Source: Microlunatus antarcticus
Lineage (GTDB): Bacteria > Actinomycetota > Actinomycetes > Propionibacteriales > Propionibacteriaceae
Direction: 5' to 3'
Assembly: GCF_014193425.1 (NCBI RefSeq)
Contig: NZ_JACHZG010000001.1
Span: forward strand, 1,178,001-1,242,000
Length of the DNA stretch: 64,000 bases
A program made the position numbers and the translations under genes. Positions within the stretch are counted from its first letter, which is position 1; each line of letters opens with the position of its first letter. This document shows, in pieces, positions 18,434-25,752 of this stretch. The notes under the pieces were generated by a model, which was not told the origin of the DNA, did not search any database, and saw only the letters and a list, made by a program, of their open reading frames with translations.

Positions 18434-18642
18434 CCGCGATCATCGTGGCCAGCCTCCTGCTCCTCGCCCTCATCCTCGGGATCGTCGGCGTGGTCGTCGT
18501 CGGGCTCGAGGGCCGCGGCGCCGACCGCCTGCCCCGCCTGCGGGTCAAGCTCGCCAAGGCGGCGCGGCACCTCAACGGCGACGGCGCGCCGCCGCCCGCG
18601 TTCCTGCGCCTGATGCGCGTGCTGCACCTGCACGTCGGCTGA
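18430..18642 (+). CDS. Small single-pass membrane protein
   Basis: A 70-aa protein of unknown function. One N-terminal transmembrane helix (about residues 2-26, IIVASLLLLALILGIVGVVVVGL) is followed by a basic, amphipathic cytoplasmic part (RLRVKLAKAARHL) and a short Leu/His-rich end. I do not recognise a family. Start is GTG 18430, overlapping the stop of a 6-codon ORF. It lies between smc and ftsY, and ftsY has its own promoter 57 bp after it. Confidence 0.6.
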   Translation: MTAIIVASLLLLALILGIVGVVVVGLEGRGADRLPRLRVKLAKAARHLNGDGAPPPAFLRLMRVLHLHVG

Positions 18643-18698
18643 CCTTCGGGCACCGCCCGCGGCGGCTCGACGCCGGGGGCGGCCCGCCCATGCGCCCC

Positions 18699-18713
18699 TA
18701 AGATGAGCCGGTG
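18699..18713 (+). promoter_or_regulatory. Leaderless-type promoter -10 of ftsY
   Basis: TAAGAT at 18699-18704, then 6 nt, then GTG 18711, with no ribosome site. Same geometry as the recG, ffh and sdhC starts. Confidence 0.55.
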
Positions 18714-19904
18714 AACGGCACCGAGCTCTGGTACCTCATCGGCGGCATCCTGGTCGCGGCGTTCGTCGTCGTCGGCCTGGTCGCCGGTACGCGCCGCCGT
18801 GCGCTGCGGCGGGGGAGCGACACGCGCTCGCTCACGGGCGCCCCGGGGCATCCGGGCGCGCAGGACGGCGCCGACGAACGGGCCGGTGCGGTCGGCCTGC
18901 TGGACCGGCCCGGGACCGAGGCCCCGGAGTCCGTCGAGGTCGAGCCGATGGTCCCGCCGCTCGTCCACGAGCGGCCGGAGACGGCGGAGAGCCGTCTCGC
19001 GCGCCTGCGTCGCCGGCTGGCCGGGCGGGACAGCGGCCTGAGCCGCGGCCTGCTCATGCTGCTCAGCCGTGACCGCATCGACGAGCAGACGTGGGAGGAC
19101 TTCGAGGACGTCCTCATCACCTCCGACCTCGGCGTGGGCCCGACCACCGAGCTCGTGGAACGTCTCCGGACCCGCTTCCGCGTCGAGGGTGTCGCTCAGC
19201 CCGGGCAGGCGCGGACGATCCTGCGCGAGGAGCTGCTGGCGCTGGTCGACCCGACGATGGACCGGTCGATCGCGACCACCCGGACGGAGGTCCCGGCCGT
19301 CGTCATGGTCGTGGGCGTCAATGGCACCGGCAAGACGACCACGGTCGGCAAGCTCGCCCGTGTCCTGGTCGCCGAGGACAAGGACGTCGTGCTCGGCGCC
19401 GCGGACACGTTCCGCGCGGCCGCCGCCGACCAGCTCGAGACCTGGGGCGACCGGGTCGGCGTGCCGACGATCCGGGGCGCGGAGGGCGCGGACCCGGCGA
19501 GCGTCGCGTACGAGGCGGTGCGCGCCGGCATCGAGCAGGAGGTCGACGTCGTCATCGTCGACACCGCCGGCCGGCTGCACACCAAGACCGGCCTGATGGA
19601 CGAGCTCGGCAAGGTCAAGCGCGTCGTCGAGAAGCAGGCCCCGGTCGGGGAGGTGCTGCTCGTCCTCGACGCCACCACCGGCCAGAACGGGCTCGTCCAG
19701 GCCCGCATCTTCCGCGAGGTCGTCCAGGTCACCGGGATCGTGCTGACCAAGCTCGACGGCAGCGCCAAGGGCGGCATCGTCGTGCAGGTGCAGCGCGAGC
19801 TCGGCGTCCCGGTCAAGCTCGTCGGCATCGGCGAGGGCGTGGACGACCTGGCGCCCTTCGACGCCGAGGTGTTCGTCGACGCCCTGCTCGAGTCCGCGTC
19901 CTGA
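18711..19904 (+). CDS. ftsY: Signal recognition particle receptor FtsY
   Basis: FtsY is the membrane-bound GTPase that docks the SRP-ribosome complex at the Sec translocon. The 397-aa protein begins with a transmembrane anchor (about residues 4-26, ELWYLIGGILVAAFVVVGLVAG), then a variable acidic linker (about 30-90), the N domain, and the G domain with GVNGTGKTTT (P-loop, about 202-211), DTFRAAA, DTAGRLHTK, TKLDGSAKGG and GIGEGVDDLAPF. An anchored N-terminus is common in actinobacterial FtsY. Confidence 0.96.
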   Translation: MNGTELWYLIGGILVAAFVVVGLVAGTRRRALRRGSDTRSLTGAPGHPGAQDGADERAGAVGLLDRPGTEAPESVEVEPMVPPLVHERPETAESRLARLRRRLAGRDSGLSRGLLMLLSRDRIDEQTWEDFEDVLITSDLGVGPTTELVERLRTRFRVEGVAQPGQARTILREELLALVDPTMDRSIATTRTEVPAVVMVVGVNGTGKTTTVGKLARVLVAEDKDVVLGAADTFRAAAADQLETWGDRVGVPTIRGAEGADPASVAYEAVRAGIEQEVDVVIVDTAGRLHTKTGLMDELGKVKRVVEKQAPVGEVLLVLDATTGQNGLVQARIFREVVQVTGIVLTKLDGSAKGGIVVQVQRELGVPVKLVGIGEGVDDLAPFDAEVFVDALLESAS

Positions 19905-19949
19905 CGCGCTGACCCGGGGCGCCGGGGTCGCCTGTGCTTCGCTGGGGCG

Positions 19950-21176
19950 ATGACCGACGACGGCGACCGTGACCTCGACCTCGTCCTGCTCGGGGCCACC
20001 GGCTTCGTCGGGCGGCTGACGGCGGCGCACCTGCTGCGCTCGGCACCGACCGGCGTACGGATCGCCCTGGCGGGTCGTTCCGCGGAACGCCTCACGGCGC
20101 TCCGGGACGACCTCGGTGCGGGCGCCGCCGCGTGGGAGCTCGTCACCGTCGACGTCACCGACCGCCGGGCGCTCGACCGGCTGGCGGCCCGGACCCGGGT
20201 GCTGGTCACGACCGTTGGCCCGTACGCCCGCGCGGGGCTCCCGGTCGTGGCGGCCTGCGCGCAGCACGGGACCCACTACGCCGACCTCACCGGGGAGACC
20301 CTCTTCGCCCGCGACAGCGTGGCCCGGTCGCACGAGGCCGCGCGGGCGTCCGGCGCGCGGATCGTGCACTCCTGCGGCTTCGACTCGGTGCCCTCCGACC
20401 TGGGGGTCCGCCTCGTCGCCGACCAGGCGGCCGCGGACGGCGAGGGCACGCCGGGCGCGACGACGCTCCACGTCCGTGAGATGCGTGGGGGGCTGAGCGG
20501 CGGGACGGTCGACTCCCTGCGCCAGCAGCTGATCACCGTCGAGGGGCAGCCGGACCTGCGCCGGTTCCTCAGCGACCCGGACGCACTGACCGGGGGCACG
20601 TCACCCGGCCGCGGCCGGCGGGGGCACGCGACCCTCACGCGCGACGAAGGCAGCGGGGTCTGGTCCGCCCCGTTCGTCATGAGCGTCTACAACCGGCAGG
20701 TGGTCATGCGGACCGACGCCCTGCTGGACGGTGCGTACGGACCGGACTTCGACTACCGCGAGGTCGTCGACACGGCCCGGGGTCCGTTGGGCGTCGCGGC
20801 GGCGGTCGTCGTGGCCGGGGTCCAAGGCGCTTTGGTCGGCTCGCTCACCAACCGGGTCACCCGCGTCGTCGCCGACCGGGTGCTCCCCGACCCCGGTGAC
20901 GGCCCGAGCGAGGCGGCCCGGCGGCGGGGCCGGTTCGCGGTCGAGGTCGAGACGACCACCACCACCGGCGCCCGGTACGCGGCGCGGGTGGCGGCCCCGT
21001 ACGACCCGGGCTACGAGGGGACGGCGGTGCTGCTCGGCGAGAGCGCCCTCGCGCTGGCCCTCGACGACCTGCCGGACGCCGCCGGGGTGCTCACGCCGAT
21101 GACCGGGATCGGGCTGGGGCTCGCCCACCGGCTCCGGGCGCACGGCGTCGAGGTCGGCGTCCGGCGCCTGGGCTGA
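19950..21176 (+). CDS. Saccharopine dehydrogenase-like / trans-acting enoyl reductase family protein
   Basis: A 408-aa oxidoreductase with an N-terminal Rossmann motif (LLGATGFVGRLTAAHL, about residues 11-26), the second-strand Arg in LAGRSAERL, and the family block TTVGPYARAGLPVVAACAQHGTHYADLTGE (about 88-117) followed by HSCGFDSVPSDLG. Mycobacterial relatives (Rv2953, Rv2449c) include a trans-acting enoyl reductase of phenolic glycolipid synthesis, but most members are uncharacterised, so the substrate is unknown. Start is ATG 19950, 45 bp after ftsY. A TTCGCT hexamer ends 6 nt before it, a weak hint of a leaderless promoter. Confidence 0.8.
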   Translation: MTDDGDRDLDLVLLGATGFVGRLTAAHLLRSAPTGVRIALAGRSAERLTALRDDLGAGAAAWELVTVDVTDRRALDRLAARTRVLVTTVGPYARAGLPVVAACAQHGTHYADLTGETLFARDSVARSHEAARASGARIVHSCGFDSVPSDLGVRLVADQAAADGEGTPGATTLHVREMRGGLSGGTVDSLRQQLITVEGQPDLRRFLSDPDALTGGTSPGRGRRGHATLTRDEGSGVWSAPFVMSVYNRQVVMRTDALLDGAYGPDFDYREVVDTARGPLGVAAAVVVAGVQGALVGSLTNRVTRVVADRVLPDPGDGPSEAARRRGRFAVEVETTTTTGARYAARVAAPYDPGYEGTAVLLGESALALALDDLPDAAGVLTPMTGIGLGLAHRLRAHGVEVGVRRLG

Positions 21177-21184
21177 CGCCTGCT

Positions 21185-21262
21185 CGCCGGTTTCCTGCCC
21201 CTCGTCGTCGCAGATGGGCCGTCGAAGCGGCATTTCGGTGAACGAGCGTCAGAAAACCGGCG
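21185..21262. repeat. Inverted repeat between convergent genes
   Basis: A 13-bp inverted repeat with one mismatch (21185-21197, CGCCGGTTTCCTG, against 21250-21262) flanks a 52-nt loop. It fills the gap between the convergent saccharopine dehydrogenase-like gene and ohr, so it may contribute to termination, but the loop is long for an intrinsic terminator. Confidence 0.35.
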
Positions 21263-21281
21263 GGAGAGAGGCCTTCTCGGG

Positions 21282-21719
21282 TCAGGCGGCCTCGACGGCG
21301 GTCACCGTCGTGGGCACGTTGCCGCGAATCGCGTTGCTGTAGGGGCAGACCTGGTGAGCGACCTCGGCCAGCTCCTGGACCTTCGCCAGGTCCAGCCCGG
21401 CGACGGAGATCTCCAGGTCGACGGTCAGCGCGTAGCCCTGCCCGGCCGGCCCGAAGCCGACGTTGGCGGTGACGTGCGCGTCGTCGGCCTTGACGCCGGC
21501 CTGCTTGGCCACGCCCACGAACGCGGAGTTGAAGCACGCCGAGTAGCCGGCGGCGAACAGCTGCTCGGGGTTGGTGCCGGTGCCCGGACCGCCGACCTCC
21601 TTGGGAGCGGTGAGCGTGAGGTCGAGGATGCCGTCGCTCGAGGTGGCGCGACCGCCGCGGCGGCCTCCGACGGTCGTGGCGGTGGCGGTGTAGACGATCT
21701 TGTCCGGTGTCGTGGTCAT
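21282..21719 (-). CDS. ohr: Organic hydroperoxide resistance protein (Ohr/OsmC family)
   Basis: Ohr is a thiol peroxidase that detoxifies organic and fatty-acid hydroperoxides in the cytoplasm using lipoylated partners. The 145-aa product has both catalytic cysteines in family context, GYSACFNSA (about residues 58-66) and AHQVCPYSNAIRGN (about 120-133), and the Ohr-type N-terminus KIVYTATATTVGGRRGG. ATG 21719 has GAAGG about 7 nt upstream. A short inverted repeat (21723-21728 with 21736-21741) overlaps that ribosome site. No ohrR regulator is adjacent. Confidence 0.93.
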   Translation of the reverse strand: MTTTPDKIVYTATATTVGGRRGGRATSSDGILDLTLTAPKEVGGPGTGTNPEQLFAAGYSACFNSAFVGVAKQAGVKADDAHVTANVGFGPAGQGYALTVDLEISVAGLDLAKVQELAEVAHQVCPYSNAIRGNVPTTVTAVEAA

Positions 21720-21770
21720 ACAGCCTTCAACCGTCGAAGGCGGGTCACGCTTCCCCGAGCCCGGTAAGAA

Positions 21771-22274
21771 TCAGCCCACCAAGCGGCGACCGAGGCAGAC
21801 GATGCCCGGAGAGCCCGCCCAGTGCCCGAAGGGCGCGATGTCGACGTAGCCGCAGGCCCGGTAGAAGGCGACCGCGTCGGCCTGGACCCCGCCGGTCGAC
21901 AGCACCATCACGTCCGACCCGTACGCGCCCGCCGTGCGCTCGAGCTCCGTCAGCAGGGCCCGGGCGACGCCGCGGTGGCGAGCGGCCGGGACCGTGTACA
22001 TCCGCCGCAGCTCGGCCGGGTGCGCGCCGCCCAGCGCGGGCACGCCCGGCGCGGTCCGCCAGCCCCCCATCCCCGCCGGCTCGCCCTCGAGCCGCGCGAG
22101 CAGGAACGTCCCCGCCGGCGGCGTCAGCTCCTCGTCGGCGAGCGGCGCGTCGTCCGGCCCGCCGTAGATCGAGCGGTAGTAGTCCTGCACCTGCGCGGTC
22201 AGCGCCACCACGGCGGGGTCGGCGTACGCGACGCGCTCGAGCGTCAGCCCGGCGGGCTCCGGGGTCACGGTCAC
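21771..22274 (-). CDS. GNAT family N-acetyltransferase
   Basis: A 167-aa acetyltransferase with the acetyl-CoA motif RHRGVARALLTELERTA (about residues 106-122) after the strand ELRRMYTVPAA, and an AVAFYRACGYVDI C-terminal block, as in many small-molecule GNATs. The substrate is not known. Start is GTG 22274, which overlaps the stop of the upstream EEP gene as GTGA, so the two form a translationally coupled pair on the minus strand. Confidence 0.83.
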   Translation of the reverse strand: MTVTPEPAGLTLERVAYADPAVVALTAQVQDYYRSIYGGPDDAPLADEELTPPAGTFLLARLEGEPAGMGGWRTAPGVPALGGAHPAELRRMYTVPAARHRGVARALLTELERTAGAYGSDVMVLSTGGVQADAVAFYRACGYVDIAPFGHWAGSPGIVCLGRRLVG

Positions 22275-23047
22275 CGCAGACGGGACCGGTCGAGCTCCAC
22301 GACCACCGCGCGGTGGTCGGACATCGGGAGCTGCACGGCCCGGGCGTCGGTCACGACCCCGACGTCCCCGTGGGCCAGGACGTGGTCGATCTGCTCGCGC
22401 GGCGAGTCGTGCGGGAACGTGTCGAACCGCGCCAGCGGCCGGAAGCGCGTGACCGCCCGGGCCGGGCGCGGCGTCATGTTGAGGTCGCCCATGAGGACGG
22501 CGGGCCCGCCCACCGAGGTCAGGGCCCGGCGCAGGGCGTAGAGCTGCAGCAGGTTCCAGCCCGGGAGGAAGGACAGGTGCGCGCTCGCCACGAGCAGCGG
22601 CCCCTCGGGCGTCTCGAGCCGGGCGATCACCGCGGCGCGCCGTTCCTCGTGGGCGAGCTCCACGCGGCGCGGGTGGCGCCTGACCCGGGGGACCGGGGTC
22701 GCGACCCGTGGCAGGTGGAGGTCGCGCCAGCCGACGAGCGGGTAACGCGAGAGCAGGGCCACCCCGTACGCGGACGCCTCCGGGTCGGGCGAGCGCGGGG
22801 CCGGCTGCCAGCGGTGGCGCGGGTCCCCGGTCATCGCCGCGACGAACCGGGTGGTGGCCGCACCCATGGCCTCGGCGGCGACGGCGGCGAGGTCGGCCCC
22901 GTGGGACCGTTCCTGACCGCGGTCGACCTCCTGGAGGGCCAGGACATCGGGGTCGAGGGCCACGACCGCCCGGGCGAAGCGGTCGAGGTCCACCTCGCCG
23001 TCGTCGGCACTCGCTCCGTGCAGGACGTTGAACGTCACCAGGCGCAC
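22271..23047 (-). CDS. Endonuclease/exonuclease/phosphatase family protein
   Basis: A 258-aa EEP-fold phosphoesterase, metal-dependent and acting on nucleic acids, phospholipids or sugar phosphates; which one is unknown. Motifs in order: TFNVLHG (residues 4-10, Asn ligand), DVLALQEVDRG (about 34-44, catalytic Glu), YGVALLSRYP, SAHLSF, MGDLNMTP (Asp/Asn) and MSDHRAVVVEL (terminal Asp-His). No signal peptide is seen, so it is cytoplasmic. Start is GTG 23047, with a -10 hexamer 6 nt upstream, divergent from ffh. Confidence 0.85.
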   Translation of the reverse strand: MRLVTFNVLHGASADDGEVDLDRFARAVVALDPDVLALQEVDRGQERSHGADLAAVAAEAMGAATTRFVAAMTGDPRHRWQPAPRSPDPEASAYGVALLSRYPLVGWRDLHLPRVATPVPRVRRHPRRVELAHEERRAAVIARLETPEGPLLVASAHLSFLPGWNLLQLYALRRALTSVGGPAVLMGDLNMTPRPARAVTRFRPLARFDTFPHDSPREQIDHVLAHGDVGVVTDARAVQLPMSDHRAVVVELDRSRLR

Positions 23048-23059
23048 GACGCCAGACTA
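23045..23059 (-). promoter_or_regulatory. Leaderless-type promoter -10 of the EEP gene
   Basis: On the minus strand TAGTCT (23059-23054), a 6-nt gap, then GTG 23047. It lies back to back with the ffh promoter, only about 50 bp away. Confidence 0.5.
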
Positions 23060-23105
23060 TCGACCGGCGGCGGGCGACGAGGGACGTGCGGAGGGACGCG
23101 CTGGG

Positions 23106-23120
23106 TAGGCTGACTCCGTG
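23106..23120 (+). promoter_or_regulatory. Leaderless-type promoter -10 of ffh
   Basis: TAGGCT at 23106-23111, then 6 nt, then GTG 23118. No Shine-Dalgarno sequence is present. Confidence 0.55.
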
Positions 23121-24671
23121 TTCGACACCCTCTCCGACCGCCTGGCCGCGACGTTCAAGAACCTGCGCGGCAAGACGCGGCTGAGCGAGGCCGACATCGA
23201 CGCCACCGCGCGGGAGATCCGCGTCGCCCTGCTCGAGGCCGACGTCAACCTCGCGGTCGTCCGTGACTTCGTGGCCAAGGTGCGCGAGCGGGCCAAGGGC
23301 GCGGAGCTCACCGGCGCGCTCAACCCGTCGCAGGCGATCGTCAAGATCGTCGACGAGGAGCTCGTCGCGATCCTCGGCGGCGACACCCGCACCATCCGGT
23401 TCGCCAAGAACCCGCCGACGGTGATCATGCTCGCCGGCCTCCAGGGCGCCGGCAAGACGACCCTGGCCGGCAAGCTCGCGCTCTGGCTCAAGTCGCAGGG
23501 ACGCTCGCCGCTGCTCGTCGCGGCCGACCTCCAGCGCCCGAACGCGGTCAACCAGCTCCAGGTCGTGGGGCAGCGCGCCGGGGTGCAGGTCTTCGCCCCC
23601 GAGCCGGGCAACGGCGTCGGGGACCCGGTCGCCGTGGCCAAGGCCTCGATCCTCGAGGCGCAGCGCCGCCTCTTCGACGTGGTCGTCGTCGACACCGCGG
23701 GCCGCCTCGGCATCGACGCCGACCTCATGCAGCAGGCCGCCGACATCCGCGACGCGGTCTCGCCCGACGAGGTCCTCTTCGTCGTCGACGCCATGATCGG
23801 CCAGGACGCGGTCAACACGGCCAACGCCTTCGCCGAGGGCGTCGGCTTCGACGGCGTCGTCCTCACCAAGCTCGACGGCGACGCCCGCGGCGGTGCGGCG
23901 CTGTCCATCGCGCGGGCGACCGGCAAGCCGATCATGTTCGCCTCGAACGGCGAGGCGCTCACCGAGTTCGACGTCTTCCACCCCGACCGGATGGCCAGCC
24001 GCATCCTCGGCATGGGCGACGTCCTCACCCTGATCGAGCAGGCCGAGAAGACCTTCGACGCCGAGCAGTCGGCCAAGGCGGCGGCCAAGCTCACCTCCAA
24101 GGAGGGGCGCGACTTCTCCCTCGCCGACTTCCTGCAGCAGATGCAGATGGTCCGCAAGATGGGTCCGCTGTCCAAGATCTTCGGGATGCTGCCGGGGATG
24201 GGCGAGTTCAAGGACCAGATCAACAACATCGACGAGCGCGAGGTCGACCGCCTCGAGGCGATCATCCACTCGATGACCCCGGCCGAGCGCGACGACCCCA
24301 AGATCATCGACGGGTCGCGCCGGGCACGCATCGCCAAGGGCGCGGGCGTCCAGGTCTCCGACGTGAACGGGCTGGTCAACCGCTTCTTCGAGGCGCGCAA
24401 GATGATGAGCTCGCTGGCCGGCGGCAAGATGCCCGGGATGCCGGGCCTGCCCGGCTCGGCCAAGAAGGCCCCGGCCAAGGCGGCCCCCAAGAAGAAGGGC
24501 CACAAGGTCTCCGGCAACCCGGCCAAGCGGAACGGCGCCCCGGCCGCTGCACCGGCCGTCGACGCGGGTGCCGCCTTCGGCGCTGACCCGGCGATGGACG
24601 AGAAGGCCCTGCAGGAGGCCATGCAGAACTTCCAGCTGCCCTCCAACCTGCGTGACCGTCTCGGCCGCTAG
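23118..24671 (+). CDS. ffh: Signal recognition particle protein Ffh
   Basis: Ffh (SRP54) binds signal peptides and 4.5S RNA and pairs with FtsY. The 517-aa protein has the N domain (residues 1-90), G domain motifs GLQGAGKTTLAGKLA (about 108-122), ADLQRPNAVNQL, DTAGRLGID and TKLDGDARGG, and a Met-rich M domain (about 330-450; FLQQMQMVRKMGPLSKIFGMLPGM). The RNA-binding GSRRARIAKGAG is present. An unusual C-terminal tail rich in Ala, Lys and Pro (about 438-490) ends in a short conserved helix. The SRP RNA gene itself was not found in this window. Confidence 0.96.
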   Translation: MFDTLSDRLAATFKNLRGKTRLSEADIDATAREIRVALLEADVNLAVVRDFVAKVRERAKGAELTGALNPSQAIVKIVDEELVAILGGDTRTIRFAKNPPTVIMLAGLQGAGKTTLAGKLALWLKSQGRSPLLVAADLQRPNAVNQLQVVGQRAGVQVFAPEPGNGVGDPVAVAKASILEAQRRLFDVVVVDTAGRLGIDADLMQQAADIRDAVSPDEVLFVVDAMIGQDAVNTANAFAEGVGFDGVVLTKLDGDARGGAALSIARATGKPIMFASNGEALTEFDVFHPDRMASRILGMGDVLTLIEQAEKTFDAEQSAKAAAKLTSKEGRDFSLADFLQQMQMVRKMGPLSKIFGMLPGMGEFKDQINNIDEREVDRLEAIIHSMTPAERDDPKIIDGSRRARIAKGAGVQVSDVNGLVNRFFEARKMMSSLAGGKMPGMPGLPGSAKKAPAKAAPKKKGHKVSGNPAKRNGAPAAAPAVDAGAAFGADPAMDEKALQEAMQNFQLPSNLRDRLGR

Positions 24672-25752
24672 CCCCGCCACGACCGAGCGCCTGCACCTGT
24701 CCGCCGTCGTCCTCCCCGAGGGCGAGCGGCGGGAGCTGTGGGTGGTCGAGGGGCGGGTGACGTACGAGCCGGTGCGCTACGCGGTGACCGTGCCGGGGGC
24801 GTACGCCATGCCCGGCCTGGTCGACGCGCACTGCCACGTGGGCCTCGAGAGCGACGGCGCGGTCCCCGACGACGTCGCCGAGCAGCACGCACTGGCGGAA
24901 CGTTCCGCGGGGGCTCTCCTCCTCCGTGACGCCGGCAGCCCGGCCGACACCCGCTGGATGGACGACCGCGAGGACCTGCCCGAGATCATCCGCGCCGGCC
25001 GGCACATCGCGCGGCCGAAGCGCTACCTGCGCAACTACGCCGACGAGGTCGAGCCGGACGCGTTGGTGACCGCGGTCGAGCGGCAGGCCGCCCGCGGGGA
25101 CGGCTGGATCAAGCTGGTGGGGGACTGGATCGACCGCGAGGTCGGGGACCTGACGCCGCTGTGGCCGGTCGAGGTCGCGAGGGCCGGCATCGACCGCGCC
25201 CACGAGCTCGGCTGCCGGGTCACGGCGCACGTGTTCGGCGAGCAGGCCGTCGCCGAGCTCGTCGGGGCGGGCATCGACGGGATCGAGCACGGCACGGGGC
25301 TCGACGAGCCCACCATCGCCCTCATGGCCGAACGTCAGGTCGCGCTCGTGCCGACGATGATCCAGCTCGAGAACTTCCCGGGCTTCGCCGACGCCGCGCA
25401 GGCGAAGTTCCCCGCGTACGCCCGGCGCGTTCGCGCGCTCTACGACCGTCGGGTGGCCACGTTCGGCGCCGCGATCGACGCGGGTGTCCCGGTGTACGCG
25501 GGCACGGACGCCGGCGGCTACCTGCCGCACGGGATCGTCGGGCGCGAGATCGCCGCGATGGGCGCGTTCCTGTCGCCGGAGCAGGCGCTCGGGGCCGGGT
25601 CCTGGCGGGCCCGGGCCTGGCTGAGCCGCCCCGACGCGCTCACAGAGGGCTCCCCGGCCGACCTGGTCACCTTCGACGAGGATCCTCGCGTCGACCTCAC
25701 CGTGCTCAGCACCCCCGCCGCCGTCGTCCTGCGTGGACGCCGGGTTGTCTAG
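24652..25752 (+). CDS. Amidohydrolase family protein
   Basis: A 366-aa metal-dependent hydrolase of the amidohydrolase superfamily (TIM barrel). Metal-site motifs are VDAHCHVGLE (HxH, about residues 55-64), HVFGEQAV and IEHGTGLD in the middle, and the catalytic Asp in YAGTDAGGYLPHG (about 283-295). A beta-sandwich N-terminus and C-terminus (DLVTFDEDPRVDL...) complete the fold. The substrate is unknown; cyclic amides, guanidines or similar are handled by relatives. GTG 24652 starts within ffh and overlaps it by 20 nt; the next gene overlaps its end by 20 nt or 8 nt. Confidence 0.85.
   Translation: MTVSAASPATTERLHLSAVVLPEGERRELWVVEGRVTYEPVRYAVTVPGAYAMPGLVDAHCHVGLESDGAVPDDVAEQHALAERSAGALLLRDAGSPADTRWMDDREDLPEIIRAGRHIARPKRYLRNYADEVEPDALVTAVERQAARGDGWIKLVGDWIDREVGDLTPLWPVEVARAGIDRAHELGCRVTAHVFGEQAVAELVGAGIDGIEHGTGLDEPTIALMAERQVALVPTMIQLENFPGFADAAQAKFPAYARRVRALYDRRVATFGAAIDAGVPVYAGTDAGGYLPHGIVGREIAAMGAFLSPEQALGAGSWRARAWLSRPDALTEGSPADLVTFDEDPRVDLTVLSTPAAVVLRGRRVV

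Noticed and set aside
14350-18633. 1427-codon minus-strand frame opposite smc
   Set aside because: Shadow of the smc codon pattern. The product is repetitive Leu/Gly/Arg without domains.
23048-23117. 4.5S/SRP RNA gene next to ffh
   Set aside because: The gap is only 70 bp and is filled by two divergent promoters. No long hairpin with the GGAA tetraloop region is visible.
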